Source: Methylobacterium nodulans ORS 2060 (GTDB lineage Bacteria; Pseudomonadota; Alphaproteobacteria; Rhizobiales; Beijerinckiaceae). Taken from it: a stretch of 64,000 nt of DNA. Both the position numbers and the translations under genes were made by a program. The notes below the pieces were generated by a model. The model worked only from the letters and a program-made list of their open reading frames with translations. It did no database searches and was not told where the DNA came from. Position 1 is the first letter of the stretch, and each line of letters starts with the position of its first letter. Positions 51,962 to 60,498 of this stretch are shown here, in pieces. The stretch is from positions 1,390,501 through 1,454,500 of the forward strand of contig NC_011894.1 of the NCBI RefSeq assembly GCF_000022085.1, written 5' to 3'.

Positions 51962-53431
51962 CTACTCCGCCGGCGTCGTTCCCCGCGCCCGGCCGAGGGG
52001 CACGTGCGGGACGAGGCTCGCCAGGACGACGCCCGCCACCGCGATGGCGAACATCGCCCAGAAGGTGAGGTGCAGCGCCTGCTGCAGGGCGGTGCGGATC
52101 TCCGCGAAGCCCGCGGCGGCGGCCTCGCCGCTGGCGAGCAGCCGCTGGAGCTGGTCGGTGCTCACGCCCGCGCCGGCATGGCCGAGGCCGTGATTGAGCA
52201 CCGCACCGAAGACCGTCGCGCCGAGCGTGCTGCCGAGATTGCGCGCGAAGACGTTCGAGGCGGTGGCGCTGCCGCGCTGCGACCAGGGCACGATCTCCTG
52301 GATCAGCACCAGGGCGGCGGTGCTGAGAAGCCCCATGCCGAAGCCCATCACCAGCGAGGCGAGCCCGGCCACCAGCGAGGCTGAACCGGGGCCCAGCGTC
52401 AGCAGGAGGCTCGCGCCGAGCGGCAGGAGCAGGCTCCCGGTGAGCAGGATCGGGCGCAGGCCGAATCGCTTCAGGCTGCGGGCGGCGAGCGTCGCGCCGA
52501 TCGGCCAGCCGAGGACCATGACGGTGAGGGCGAGACCGGCCACCAGGGGCGTCTGCCCGAGCACGCCCTGCACGTACATCGGCAGGAAGGTGGTGAGCCC
52601 GATCAGCGCCATGCCGGCGAGCAGCGAGCAGCCGTTCGAGGCCGCGATCGGCCGGCGGCTCCAGACCGAGAAGGCGATCACCGGCTCCGGCGCCAGCCGC
52701 TCCTGCACGACGAACAGCACCGCGCCGATGGCGGCCACGCAAGCCGCCATCACGGCGCCCCGGCCGTCGGAGGCGCCGGCCTCCGTCAGCGCGACCATCA
52801 GGGCGCCGATCGTCACCGTGAACAGGGCGGCGCCCGCCGCATCGATGCGGCGGCGCTCCCGCGCGACGCCCTCGTGCAGGAAGACGGTGAAGCCCGCGGC
52901 GGCGAGAAGCCCGACCGGCAGGTTGAGCCAGAAGATCCAGGACCAGGAGGCGTGCTCGATGATGAAGCCGCCCGCGAGCGGCCCGATCACCGCCGAGACC
53001 GCCCAGACGCTCGCCAGGAAGCCCTGGATGCGCCCGCGCTCCTCGGCGCTGTAGAGATCGCCCACGATGGTGAGGGAGATCGGCTGGATCGCCCCCGCGC
53101 CGATTCCCTGGAGCAGGCGGAAGACGATCATCGCGGGCATCGAGCGGGCGAAGCCGCACAGCAGGGAGGCCGCCAGGAACACGCCGATCCCTGCGAGCAT
53201 CACGGGCTTGCGCCCGTAGACGTCGGAGAGCTTGCCGAACACCACCGTGGCGGCGGTCTGGGTGAGCAGGAAGGACGAGAACACCCAGCTGTAGAGGGAC
53301 AGGTCCCCGAGCTGCCCGACGATCTGCGGCATCGCGGTCGACACGATGGTGGCCTCGATGGCGACCATGAACATGGAGGCCATCACCGCCGCGATCACGA
53401 AGGGGCGGCGGGTGGTCGGGAGTGCGGACAT
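51962..53431 (-). CDS. DHA2-family (EmrB/QacA-like) MFS drug exporter
   Basis: 489-residue inner-membrane antiporter with 14 hydrophobic segments. It opens RRPFVIAAVMASMFMVAIEA, with TIVSTAMPQIVGQL (motif D1 region) and the motif A loop GKLSDVYGRKPVML. Motif C is seen near LLQGIGAGAIQPISLTIVGD, and the third-helix pair extends to the C-terminus. It exports hydrophobic drugs or metabolites using the proton gradient. No adjacent EmrA-type adaptor or dedicated regulator. It ends tail to tail with the amidohydrolase gene, 41 bases apart. Confidence 0.92.
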   Translation of the reverse strand: MSALPTTRRPFVIAAVMASMFMVAIEATIVSTAMPQIVGQLGDLSLYSWVFSSFLLTQTAATVVFGKLSDVYGRKPVMLAGIGVFLAASLLCGFARSMPAMIVFRLLQGIGAGAIQPISLTIVGDLYSAEERGRIQGFLASVWAVSAVIGPLAGGFIIEHASWSWIFWLNLPVGLLAAAGFTVFLHEGVARERRRIDAAGAALFTVTIGALMVALTEAGASDGRGAVMAACVAAIGAVLFVVQERLAPEPVIAFSVWSRRPIAASNGCSLLAGMALIGLTTFLPMYVQGVLGQTPLVAGLALTVMVLGWPIGATLAARSLKRFGLRPILLTGSLLLPLGASLLLTLGPGSASLVAGLASLVMGFGMGLLSTAALVLIQEIVPWSQRGSATASNVFARNLGSTLGATVFGAVLNHGLGHAGAGVSTDQLQRLLASGEAAAAGFAEIRTALQQALHLTFWAMFAIAVAGVVLASLVPHVPLGRARGTTPAE

Positions 53432-53625
53432 GATCCGTCCAGTCGGGAAAGGGTGGGGCCGGCACCGGGGCTGCCGCCAGCTCCCTGCAGCGATCAGCTA
53501 AACTGGTGGACTCGGTCTGCAAGGTCTGTCGATGCTCTCGCCGGTTCCCGGCAGGGCAGGGCTGCGCTCACCGCATGCGGTGATGGACCGCCCGCCCGCG
53601 CGGGATCGTCTTGGAATCCGTGAAC

Positions 53626-53973
53626 ATGGAAAGAGATCGTCTGTTCCTGATCGCCCCGGGATTCATCGACCCTGTCTATCCGGGGCGGACCTTCTACTGC
53701 TGGCACTGCGCCCTCCTGGAGGGCGTGCTGGCCTCCTGTCCGGATCTGGCGCGGCGGCTCGACGTCGTGAGGGTGGCCTGGCCTCGCCCGCGCGAGACGG
53801 TCATCGCGCTCGTGGGCGAGGCCAACCAGTCGCTGCCGCTGCTCGTCCTCGCGCAGGGCGCAGATTCCCGTTTCCGGACCGGCACGCATCAGGGCCGCCG
53901 CTTCATCGCGGATAAGGACGCGATCCTGGCGGCCCTGAGCGAGCGTCACGGTTTTCCGGATCCTCACCCCTGA
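53626..53973 (+). CDS. DUF3088 family protein
   Basis: 115-residue cytosolic protein of DUF3088: ERDRLFLIAPGFIDPVYPGR, TFYCWHCALLEGVLASCPDL, VVRVAWPRPRETVIALVGEA and NQSLPLLVLAQGAD are family-defining. The CWHC motif (with the CxxC spacing) and the thioredoxin-like length suggest a redox or metal-binding fold, but no activity is known. An ATG 15 bases further upstream is also possible. It lies alone between the exporter and the MmgE/PrpD gene. Confidence 0.85.
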   Translation: MERDRLFLIAPGFIDPVYPGRTFYCWHCALLEGVLASCPDLARRLDVVRVAWPRPRETVIALVGEANQSLPLLVLAQGADSRFRTGTHQGRRFIADKDAILAALSERHGFPDPHP

Positions 53974-54071
53974 GCGCCGGGCCCGACAGGGCAGAGCGGC
54001 CTTCCCGAAGACCTCACGGCGCGCGCCGCGGACCGGGGGCGCCGCCCACCGCCCCGGTCTCCGCGGCTCCC

Positions 54072-55523
54072 TCAGACCTGCACGCCCGCGCGCGCCACGT
54101 CGCCCGCATCCTTGAGATTGGCGATGTCCCAGCACAGGGCCATCACCCGGCGGATCTGCGCGTCGGGCAGGATGCCCTCGGCCAGATCCACGAATTTCCG
54201 CTCCAGATCCGCATCGGTCATCGGGTTCTCGACGCTGCCCACCGCGTGCTCGATCTGCCGCGAGAGCGTGCGGCCGTCCGCGAGCGTGATCGTCATCTCG
54301 ACCTGCTCGGGCTTCACCCCGGGCGTGACGGTCGGCACCACCTTCCCGCGCAGCGCCGCGATGACGGGGTCGCGCACCGCCCGGTCGCTGAACTGCTTCT
54401 CGCCGCCTGCGCCCTCGACGAGCGCCACCGCCACCGCGTGATAGATGCTGAACTTGCCCTCCAGCCCCGAGCGCGGCGCGGTCTTGCCGGTGAGTTCGAG
54501 CACCAGCGGATGCACCTTGAGGTCGACGCGCCGGATCTGATCGGGGGTGAGCCGGTTCTCGTTGCGCAACTGCACGGCGGCGTCGATGGCCGGATGCATG
54601 ACGATGCCGCAGGCGAACGGCTTGTAGGTGTTGAGCGCCGCCTCGTAGCGGCTGCCCAGCCCCTCGGTGATCTCGCGGTAGTCCTGCTTGGTCGAGATGG
54701 TGTTGGCCCAGCCGCGCTTGGCCTCGATCATCCCGTCCGAGCTCGTGTAGTTCTTCGAGGCCAGGATCGCCGCGAAGAGGCCGTTGGTGGCGGCCCGGCC
54801 CGGGTTGAAGCTCTTGTTCATCGAGCCGAAGGACTCGCGCAGGCCGACCGGCTGCGAGGCGGCGAGCCCCAGCGCCCAGACCATCTGCTGCTCGGTGAGC
54901 CCCATCAGCCTGCCGGCCGCGGCGGCGGCCCCGAACACGCCCGCCGTGCCGGTGATGTGCCAGCCGACATCGTAGTGGTTGGGATAGACCGCATTGCCGA
55001 TCCGGCACTCGGTCTCGACGCCGAGCACCAGCGCGTTGAGGAAGTCGCGGCCGGAGACCGGCCGCATCTCGGCCAGCGCCAGGATCGCCGAGGCGACCGG
55101 GCCGGCCGGGTGGATCACAGTCTTCAGGTGGGTGTCGTCGTAGTCGAAGATGTGGCTCGACACGCCGTTGAGGAAGGCGGCGTTCATGATGTCGAAGCGC
55201 TCGGAGCGCCCGAACAGCCCGGCCTGGGGCGGGCCGGAGAAGGGCTGGAGTGCCGCGACGGCGACGTCGAGGGTCTCGTGATGCGAGCCGCCGATGGCGA
55301 CGCCGACCCAGTTGAGGAAGGTGCGGGTGCCCTCGCGCCGGACCGGCTCGGGCAGGTCCTCGAAGCGGGCATCGACCACGTAGCGGGCGAGCGTGCGGGT
55401 GACGTCGCGGGCGGCGGCGGGCCCTGCCGGCGGGGCGGACGGCTCCGGTGCGGCCCGGGCGGCGCTCCCCGCGAGCGCGAGGCTCGCGGCCCCGATGAGC
55501 GCGCGGCGGTCGATGCTGGGCAT
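54072..55523 (-). CDS. MmgE/PrpD-family protein with Tat-like signal peptide
   Basis: 483 residues. After an N-terminal DRRALIGAASLALAGSAARA (a twin-arginine-like export signal) comes a full MmgE/PrpD fold: FLNWVGVAIGGSHHETLDVA, NGVSSHIFDYDDTHLKTVIH, GVETECRIGNAVYPNHYDVG, WHITGTAGVFGAAAAAGRLM and the C-terminal lid with FACGIVMHPAIDAA and HAVGSVENPMTD. Relatives are cytoplasmic 2-methylcitrate or aconitate-type (de)hydratases and itaconate enzymes; export would be unusual. The TetR gene upstream on the same strand, 78 bases away, may regulate it. An earlier in-frame start at 55568 would bury the signal. Confidence 0.88.
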   Translation of the reverse strand: MPSIDRRALIGAASLALAGSAARAAPEPSAPPAGPAAARDVTRTLARYVVDARFEDLPEPVRREGTRTFLNWVGVAIGGSHHETLDVAVAALQPFSGPPQAGLFGRSERFDIMNAAFLNGVSSHIFDYDDTHLKTVIHPAGPVASAILALAEMRPVSGRDFLNALVLGVETECRIGNAVYPNHYDVGWHITGTAGVFGAAAAAGRLMGLTEQQMVWALGLAASQPVGLRESFGSMNKSFNPGRAATNGLFAAILASKNYTSSDGMIEAKRGWANTISTKQDYREITEGLGSRYEAALNTYKPFACGIVMHPAIDAAVQLRNENRLTPDQIRRVDLKVHPLVLELTGKTAPRSGLEGKFSIYHAVAVALVEGAGGEKQFSDRAVRDPVIAALRGKVVPTVTPGVKPEQVEMTITLADGRTLSRQIEHAVGSVENPMTDADLERKFVDLAEGILPDAQIRRVMALCWDIANLKDAGDVARAGVQV

Positions 55524-55601
55524 GGGGTCCTCCCGGATGGCGTTATCTTGTGCTGGTAGACATAACACCAGCTGGGCGCCATGGGAGGCCCCGGGCGATC
55601 C

Positions 55602-56345
55602 TCAGATCGCCACCCGATCCCCGTCGAGCTGGTCCCCGTCGAGCCGGTCGTCGTCGGCCACGTCGCGGGCGGGGCGGCGGGCCCGGCGGCTGCCGCGCGT
55701 GATGAGCGAGCGGCCGAGCGCCCTGAGCGGCGCGGTCAGGCGGCGCAGGTCCTCGGCGCGCTCCATCAGGCGCTCGCCGTTGCGGATCTCGCGGTCGAGG
55801 CGGGCCATGGTGCGGGCGAGCGACGGGTCGTCGTCCTCGAGCCAGGTCTCCAGGGTGCGCGCGAAGGCGATCACCGCGCCCTGGAGCTTGAGGCGCCCGA
55901 GCGGCCCTTCGGTGTCGATCCCGGCCGCCGCCAGCATGAAGCGCTGCGAGTTGAGGGCGACGCCGTTGAGGGCGACGAGGGAGAGCGGGTCGGTGCGCAG
56001 CGCGAAGACGATGCGGCGCAGAGCCGTCCTGTAGGGCGCCATCGCGTCGAGGCGGCGCATCAGCACGTCGAACAGCCGCTCGCGGGCGGGCTCCTCCACG
56101 AGGTCGTCGGTCGTGCCCTCCAGAACCTTCTTGTCGATCATGCGGGAGAAGCCGCCGAGCACCGCACCCTTGGACGGGAACAGGTCCCGGAACTCGGCGA
56201 GGCTCACCCCCGCCTCGCGGGCGATGTCGGTGATCTCGATGTCGGTCCAGGGCTGCTCGGCGGCGAGCCGCATCAGGGCCTCGACGATCGCCTCCCGCGG
56301 ATTCACGGCGGCGGGCGCTGCGGCGGTTGTGGGCTTGCTGGCCAT
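55602..56345 (-). CDS. TetR-family transcriptional regulator
   Basis: 247-residue DNA-binding protein. The N-terminal helix-turn-helix spans about 37-58 (IEITDIAREAGVSLAEFRDL, then FPSKGAVL), preceded by helix 1 (PREAIVEALMRLAAEQPW). The C-terminal ligand domain is helical with a highly charged tail ending DDDRLDGDQLDGDRVAI. The ligand is unknown. The gene is immediately upstream of the MmgE/PrpD gene on the same strand and may be its regulator. A long, Arg/Asp-rich extension beyond residue 200 exceeds the usual family length of about 200. Confidence 0.88.
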   Translation of the reverse strand: MASKPTTAAAPAAVNPREAIVEALMRLAAEQPWTDIEITDIAREAGVSLAEFRDLFPSKGAVLGGFSRMIDKKVLEGTTDDLVEEPARERLFDVLMRRLDAMAPYRTALRRIVFALRTDPLSLVALNGVALNSQRFMLAAAGIDTEGPLGRLKLQGAVIAFARTLETWLEDDDPSLARTMARLDREIRNGERLMERAEDLRRLTAPLRALGRSLITRGSRRARRPARDVADDDRLDGDQLDGDRVAI

Positions 56346-56458
56346 GCGCGGCTCCGGTGCGATTTTCCCTTCCCGATGTAGGGAGCTGGCGGCGATTCGG
56401 CAGGGTGTGGGCGCTGCGGCGGGCTGTCGTAGCGATGCGGGAGATTGCCCATCCCGGC

Positions 56459-56517
56459 ACCCGCCCCGCTCCTCATGCTAAGATGCGGGGCGGCGTCCAC
56501 GCAGGTCAGGTTCGATG
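56459..56517 (-). repeat. repeat family C, partial copy
   Basis: GCCCCGCTCCTCATGCTAAG followed by GGCGTCCACGCAGGTCAGGT is the reverse complement of the start of the copy at 40838 (AACCTGACCTGCGTGGAAGC, then GCTCCTCATGC). It lies 35 bases downstream of the proC stop. Confidence 0.65.
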
Positions 56518-56552
56518 GAGGACGGGATGTGCGTTCCAGCAGCGAGGACCGC

Positions 56553-57371
56553 TCACCCCGACAATTCGGCCGAGCGGCTCTTGGCCGCCGCCACGGCCGC
56601 GCGCAGCAGGTCGGGGAGGCCGCCCGCCGCCATCAGCACGCCGAGCGCCGCCGCGGTGGTGCCGCCCGGCGAGGTCACGTTCTGGCGCAGGATCCCCGGT
56701 TCGAGGGGGCTCTCGGCGAGGAGCGCGCCCGCGCCCGCCACGGTCTGGCGGGCGAGGCGGGCGGCGACATCCGGCGGCAGGCCGGCGGCGGCGCCGGCCT
56801 CGGCCAGCGCCTCGGCGAGCAGGAACACATAGGCCGGGCCGGAGCCGGAGACGGCCGTCACGGCGTCGATCAGGCTCTCGTCGGCGAGCCATTCCACGAG
56901 GCCTATCCCTGAGAGGAGCGCGTCGGCCATGCGGCGCTGGCGCTCGCTCGTCTCGGGGCTCGCCGCCGCCCCGGTGGCGCCCCGGCCGATGCTGGCCGGC
57001 AGGTTCGGCATCGCCCGCACCACGGCCCGGGCCTGGGGCAGGCGGGCCTTGAGGTTCGCCACCGTCTTGCCCGCCAGCACCGAGACGACGAGGGTGTCGG
57101 GGCCTACGAGTGGCGCCACCGCGGAGGAGGCCGCCTCCAGCCCCTGCGGCTTGATAGCCAGCACGAGCGCCTCGGGCGGCGTCAGGCCCTCCGGGTTGAG
57201 GGCGATGCCGTGGCGCCCGCAAAGGGCGGTGAGATCGGGCGAGGCCCCGGGATCGACCACCGCGATGCGGGACCCGTCGAGGCCGCCCGCGAGCCAGCCC
57301 TCCAGCATGGCGCCGCCCATCTTGCCGGCGCCGACGAGGACGAGGGAGGCGGGGAGATCGGAGGCGGTCAT
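56553..57371 (-). CDS. proC: pyrroline-5-carboxylate reductase
   Basis: Cytosolic enzyme (272 aa) for the last step of proline synthesis: NAD(P)H-dependent reduction of 1-pyrroline-5-carboxylate to L-proline. The dinucleotide motif is LVLVGAGKMGGAMLEGWLAG (10-29). Other family marks are LAIKPQGLEAA, VVRAMPNLPASIGRGATGAA, AVSGSGPAYVFLLAEALAEA and the C-terminal LRQNVTSPGGTTAAALGVL. The length is normal. It stands alone between two repeat copies (C at 56459, A at 57455). Confidence 0.97.
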   Translation of the reverse strand: MTASDLPASLVLVGAGKMGGAMLEGWLAGGLDGSRIAVVDPGASPDLTALCGRHGIALNPEGLTPPEALVLAIKPQGLEAASSAVAPLVGPDTLVVSVLAGKTVANLKARLPQARAVVRAMPNLPASIGRGATGAAASPETSERQRRMADALLSGIGLVEWLADESLIDAVTAVSGSGPAYVFLLAEALAEAGAAAGLPPDVAARLARQTVAGAGALLAESPLEPGILRQNVTSPGGTTAAALGVLMAAGGLPDLLRAAVAAAKSRSAELSG

Positions 57372-57454
57372 GCGGCGGCCGGGCTTGAGAGGAACCTTGC
57401 GGGCCTGCCTATCCCGAACCGGCCCGCTCCCGCCAGCGGGATTTCGCGGGCCTC

Positions 57455-57595
57455 ATCCCGACGGCCCAAGATGCTGACGCGCATGCTCACGCGTCGGGCC
57501 GTTGACCTGTCTCGCATTGTCGATGCCAAGCCTTTGGCTTGGCGAAAATTCGAGAGCGGAGATACCGACGGTCATTGGAAATGACCGTCGGTATC
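57455..57595 (-). repeat. repeat family A, copy 3 (reverse relative to its gene)
   Basis: CCCGACGGCCCAAGATGCTG, GTCGATGCCAAGCC / GGCTTGGCGAAAATTCGAGA, then a perfect 16-bp stem GATACCGACGGTCATT / AATGACCGTCGGTATC (57561-57576 with 57580-57595). The last two bases overlap the stop codon of the sigma factor gene at 57594, so the hairpin forms on the very end of that message. Confidence 0.88.
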
Positions 57596-58844
57596 ATCCC
57601 CCCGCCTGCGCCTCCAGCCGGTCGAGGTGCTGGCGGATATGCGCGGCCTCCGCAGGGGAGTGGGCGAGCGCAATCGCCCGGTCGAAGGCGGCCCGCGCCT
57701 CGTCGCGGCGGCCGAGCCGCAGGAGCAGCGCGCCCCTCACGCCGAAGAAGTGGAAATAGCCGGACAGCCGCGGCGCCAGGGGCTCGATCAGCGCGAGCGC
57801 CGCCTCCGGCCCGCGGAGCTTCGCCACCGCCACGGCCCGGTTGAGGGTGACGACCGGCGAGGCGAGCATGATCTCGAGGGTCGCATAGAGCCGGTCGATC
57901 TGCGCCCAGTCGGTCTCCGCCGCATTCCGGCTGCGGGCATGCAGGGCGGCGATGGCCGCCTGCACCTGGTAGGGGCCGGGGCTCGCGTGCCGCATCGCCT
58001 TGTCGAGGAGGGCGACGCCCTCCGCGATCATCCGGGAATCCCACAGGCTGCGGTCCTGGTCGTCGAGGAGCACGATCTCGCCCGCGGCGGAGAAGCGTGC
58101 CGCCGCGCGGGCGTGCTGGAGCAGCATCAGGGCGACGAGGCCCATGATCTCGGGCTCGGCCGGAAATAACCGGAGCAGCAGGCGCCCGAGGCGGATCGCC
58201 TCGTCGCAGAGCGGCGCCCGGGCCGGGCTCGTCGCCCGGTCGGCCGAGTAGCCCTCGTTGAAGACGAGGTAGAGCATGGCGGCGACGGCGGCGAGGCGCT
58301 CGGCCCGCTCGGCCGGCCCCGGCGCCTCGAAGGGCACCCGGTTCTGCGCCACCCGCGCCTTCGCCCGGGTGATGCGCTGCTCCATGGCGCTCTCGCCGAC
58401 GAGGAAGGCGCGGGCGATCTGCCGGACGCTGAGCCCCGAGACGACGCGCAGCGCGAGCGCGATCTGCTGCGTCGCCGGCAGGTCCGGATGGCAGCAGATG
58501 AAGAGGAGCCGCAGGATATCGTCGCGGTAATGCGCGTCGTCGAGCCGCTCGGCCAGCGCCGCTTCCGCGTCGTCGAGGTCGGAGAGCTCGGCCTCCTCCG
58601 GCAGGGGCGCCTCGCGGCGGCTGCGCCGCCCGGCATCGAGGGCAGCGTTGCGCCCGACCAGGATCAGCCATGCGGCCGGGTCCCGCGGCGGGCCCTGCCG
58701 CGGCCAGTGGCCGAGCGCCTTCAGGCAGGCCTCCTGGAAGGCCTCCTCGGCGGTGTCGAGGTCGCGGAAGTAGCGCAGCAGCGCCCCCATCGCCCGCGGC
58801 CGGGCGGCGGCGAGCGCGCCGTGCATCCAGTCGAGGTCGGTCAC
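57594..58844 (-). CDS. ECF-type RNA polymerase sigma factor, ECF42-like
   Basis: 416 residues: sigma region 2 (about 5-75, RYFRDLDTAEEAFQEACLKA), region 4 (about 115-180, DLPATQQIALALRVVSGLSV then RQIARAFLVGESAMEQRITR), and a long helical C-terminal extension (about 190-416, TPR-like: VTLNRAVAVAKLRGPEAALA and RRDEARAAFDRAIALAHSPA) that replaces an anti-sigma. This layout and the preceding DGPF/YCII gene define the ECF42 group. It starts with GTG overlapping the DGPF stop (GTGA). It probably responds to a signal through the extension; target genes are unknown but usually include the DGPF gene. Confidence 0.92.
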   Translation of the reverse strand: MTDLDWMHGALAAARPRAMGALLRYFRDLDTAEEAFQEACLKALGHWPRQGPPRDPAAWLILVGRNAALDAGRRSRREAPLPEEAELSDLDDAEAALAERLDDAHYRDDILRLLFICCHPDLPATQQIALALRVVSGLSVRQIARAFLVGESAMEQRITRAKARVAQNRVPFEAPGPAERAERLAAVAAMLYLVFNEGYSADRATSPARAPLCDEAIRLGRLLLRLFPAEPEIMGLVALMLLQHARAAARFSAAGEIVLLDDQDRSLWDSRMIAEGVALLDKAMRHASPGPYQVQAAIAALHARSRNAAETDWAQIDRLYATLEIMLASPVVTLNRAVAVAKLRGPEAALALIEPLAPRLSGYFHFFGVRGALLLRLGRRDEARAAFDRAIALAHSPAEAAHIRQHLDRLEAQAGG

Positions 58845-59212
58845 GGCGTCCCGCCGCCGGGCCGGAAATGGGCGATCGGCCGGATCTCGTAGGCGCCGCC
58901 CGGATTGGCGCGCCCGAGTTCCCGCGCGGTGTCGAGGGCGTGGTCGAGATTCTCGCAATCGACCACGTAGAAGCCGAGGAGCTGCTCCTTGGTCTCGGCG
59001 AAGGGTCCGTCGAGGACGAGGCCGGGCTCGCGGTCCTTGCGCAGGGTGGTGGCCGCGGTGGTGGGCAGCAGGCGGGCCACCGGCCCGAGCCGCCCCTCGC
59101 GGGCGAGCCGCTCCTGGACGACCGCGAGCTTCTCCATGACGGCCGCGTCCTCTTCGCGGCTCCAGGCGCCGACGACCTCTTCGGAATGGTAGCACAGGAT
59201 GGCGTAGAGCAT
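58841..59212 (-). CDS. YCII/DGPF-domain protein, partner of the ECF sigma factor
   Basis: 123-residue protein with a YCII (dimeric alpha-beta barrel) fold: MLYAILCYHSEEVVGAWSRE, LAVVQERLAREGRLGPVARL, and the DGPF motif in VLDGPFAETKEQLLGFYVVD (68-71), then the NPGGAYEIRPI end. DGPF proteins accompany ECF42 sigma factors in many phyla and have no proven activity. The stop overlaps the sigma factor GTG by 4 bases. The ATG at 59212 begins the conserved domain; upstream codons are not conserved in character. First gene of this two-gene operon. Confidence 0.92.
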   Translation of the reverse strand: MLYAILCYHSEEVVGAWSREEDAAVMEKLAVVQERLAREGRLGPVARLLPTTAATTLRKDREPGLVLDGPFAETKEQLLGFYVVDCENLDHALDTARELGRANPGGAYEIRPIAHFRPGGGTP

Positions 59213-59315
59213 GGCGCACCTCCTCGTCCGGACACGACGTCCGGCCCCGCCCGCAGCCGACAGGCTTGCGGAGCTGTTCTCCTGTGGCCCGCGGGTGTGG
59301 GGAGAGTGGGGCGGT

Positions 59316-60218
59316 TCAGCCGATCGCCGCCCGGATCGCCGCCCGCACGCGCTCGGGCGCCTCGAAGGGCAGGAAATGCGTCGTGCCGGGCACCGTCTCG
59401 ACGGTGACGTGCGGCGGGCGGTCATGCGTCAGGGCGCAGGTGCTGCCGGAGGCCGCCCGCAGGATCAGCGCCGGGCGGGCGAGGCGGCGCAGCGCCCCCC
59501 AGCTGTCGTGGCCCTGCGCGAGGAAGTTCGCGGCCTCCCAGGCGGGCGAGCAGGCGAGTTCCACGGCTCCGTCCGGGCGCTCGCGAAACCCGTCCGCCAC
59601 GTAGTCGGCGAGCGCGGCGTCGGGCCAGGTGCGGAAGGCGCCGCGCCCCCGATAGGCCGCGAGCGCCGCCGCCCGGGAGGGAAACACCGCGCGGCGCCGG
59701 ATCGCCTGCTCCGCCAGGGGCGAATGGCGCCGGAACAGCCGCGGCGCGACGAAGGGCATCCGCGCGGCGAGCGCATCGCGACGCCGCAGGATCACCGGAT
59801 CGAGGAGCACGAGGTTGCGCACCCGCTCCGGCCGGCGCGCGGCGGCGAGCAGGGAGGCGGTGCCGCCCATCGAGTGGCCGACCAGGGTGAGGGGTGGTCC
59901 ATCGAGCCGGTCGAGCAGCGCGACGAGATCCGCCGCGAGGTCGTTCCAGCTCCGCCGGTGCCGCGGATCGGCGCGCAGCGTCGTGCTGCCGTGGCCGCGC
60001 TGGTCGCAGGCGAGGATGCGGGCCTCGCCGGCGAGCGGTTCGAGCAGGGTGCGGTAGGTGCGCGCGGTGAAGCCGTTCGCGTGCAGCACCAGGGCGTCGA
60101 GCGGCCGCTCGCGCGGCCCGAAGGCCAGGGCCGCGATGCGCCCGCCCGCGGGATCGCCGATGTCGAGCGTCTCGCGCGCGAGGGGGGCTGCGCCCAGCGT
60201 GAGGGCCTCGGCCGGCAT
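59316..60218 (-). CDS. alpha/beta-fold hydrolase
   Basis: Cytosolic hydrolase of 300 aa. Elements in order: LVLHANGF (HG-type oxyanion, 44-50), ACDQRGHGSTT, the nucleophile elbow VGHSMGG with Ser116, a cap region (about 135-215), and His in GTTHFLPFE near the C-terminus. Overall resemblance is to haloalkane dehalogenase-, lipase- or esterase-like enzymes; the substrate is unknown. The ATG at 60218 is preceded by GGAAAGGAACC; the frame upstream enters repeat D. Single gene. Confidence 0.88.
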   Translation of the reverse strand: MPAEALTLGAAPLARETLDIGDPAGGRIAALAFGPRERPLDALVLHANGFTARTYRTLLEPLAGEARILACDQRGHGSTTLRADPRHRRSWNDLAADLVALLDRLDGPPLTLVGHSMGGTASLLAAARRPERVRNLVLLDPVILRRRDALAARMPFVAPRLFRRHSPLAEQAIRRRAVFPSRAAALAAYRGRGAFRTWPDAALADYVADGFRERPDGAVELACSPAWEAANFLAQGHDSWGALRRLARPALILRAASGSTCALTHDRPPHVTVETVPGTTHFLPFEAPERVRAAIRAAIG

Positions 60219-60249
60219 CACGGTTCCTTTCCGATTCCAGCCGGAGGCT

Positions 60250-60352
60250 AGAGCATTTTCCGACGAAGCGGATGCCGGTTCGTCGCAGACGATGCGGCAC
60301 AATCAAAAACCGAGAGCAGGATCCGTTCCACCGTGAACGGATCCTGCTCTAG
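60250..60352 (-). repeat. repeat family D, intact reverse copy
   Basis: AGAGCATTTTCCGACGAAGC, TGCCGGTTCGTCGCAG, AATCAAAAACCGAGAGCAGG, and the terminal stem GAGCAGGATCCGTTC / GAACGGATCCTGCTC. It is the reverse complement of 30711-30812 with few changes. It lies upstream of the hydrolase gene and downstream of OxlT. Confidence 0.9.
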
Positions 60353-60498
60353 CGTGGCGGCGGGGACGGGCGAAGCCCGCACGGGGGCGGGGCGACATGC
60401 GCGGGCGGCAAGGGATGGCGAGCGGGGGCCGGGGCCGGATCCACCGGCCCCGGCCCCCATGCGCGAAGCGCGCCGCGAAGTGCGCCGCGGAATGCGCC

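Noticed and set aside
50262..53522. Upstream continuation of the binding-protein frame
   Set aside because: The frame stays open by chance through the amidohydrolase and exporter region; the signal peptide and start are at 50261.
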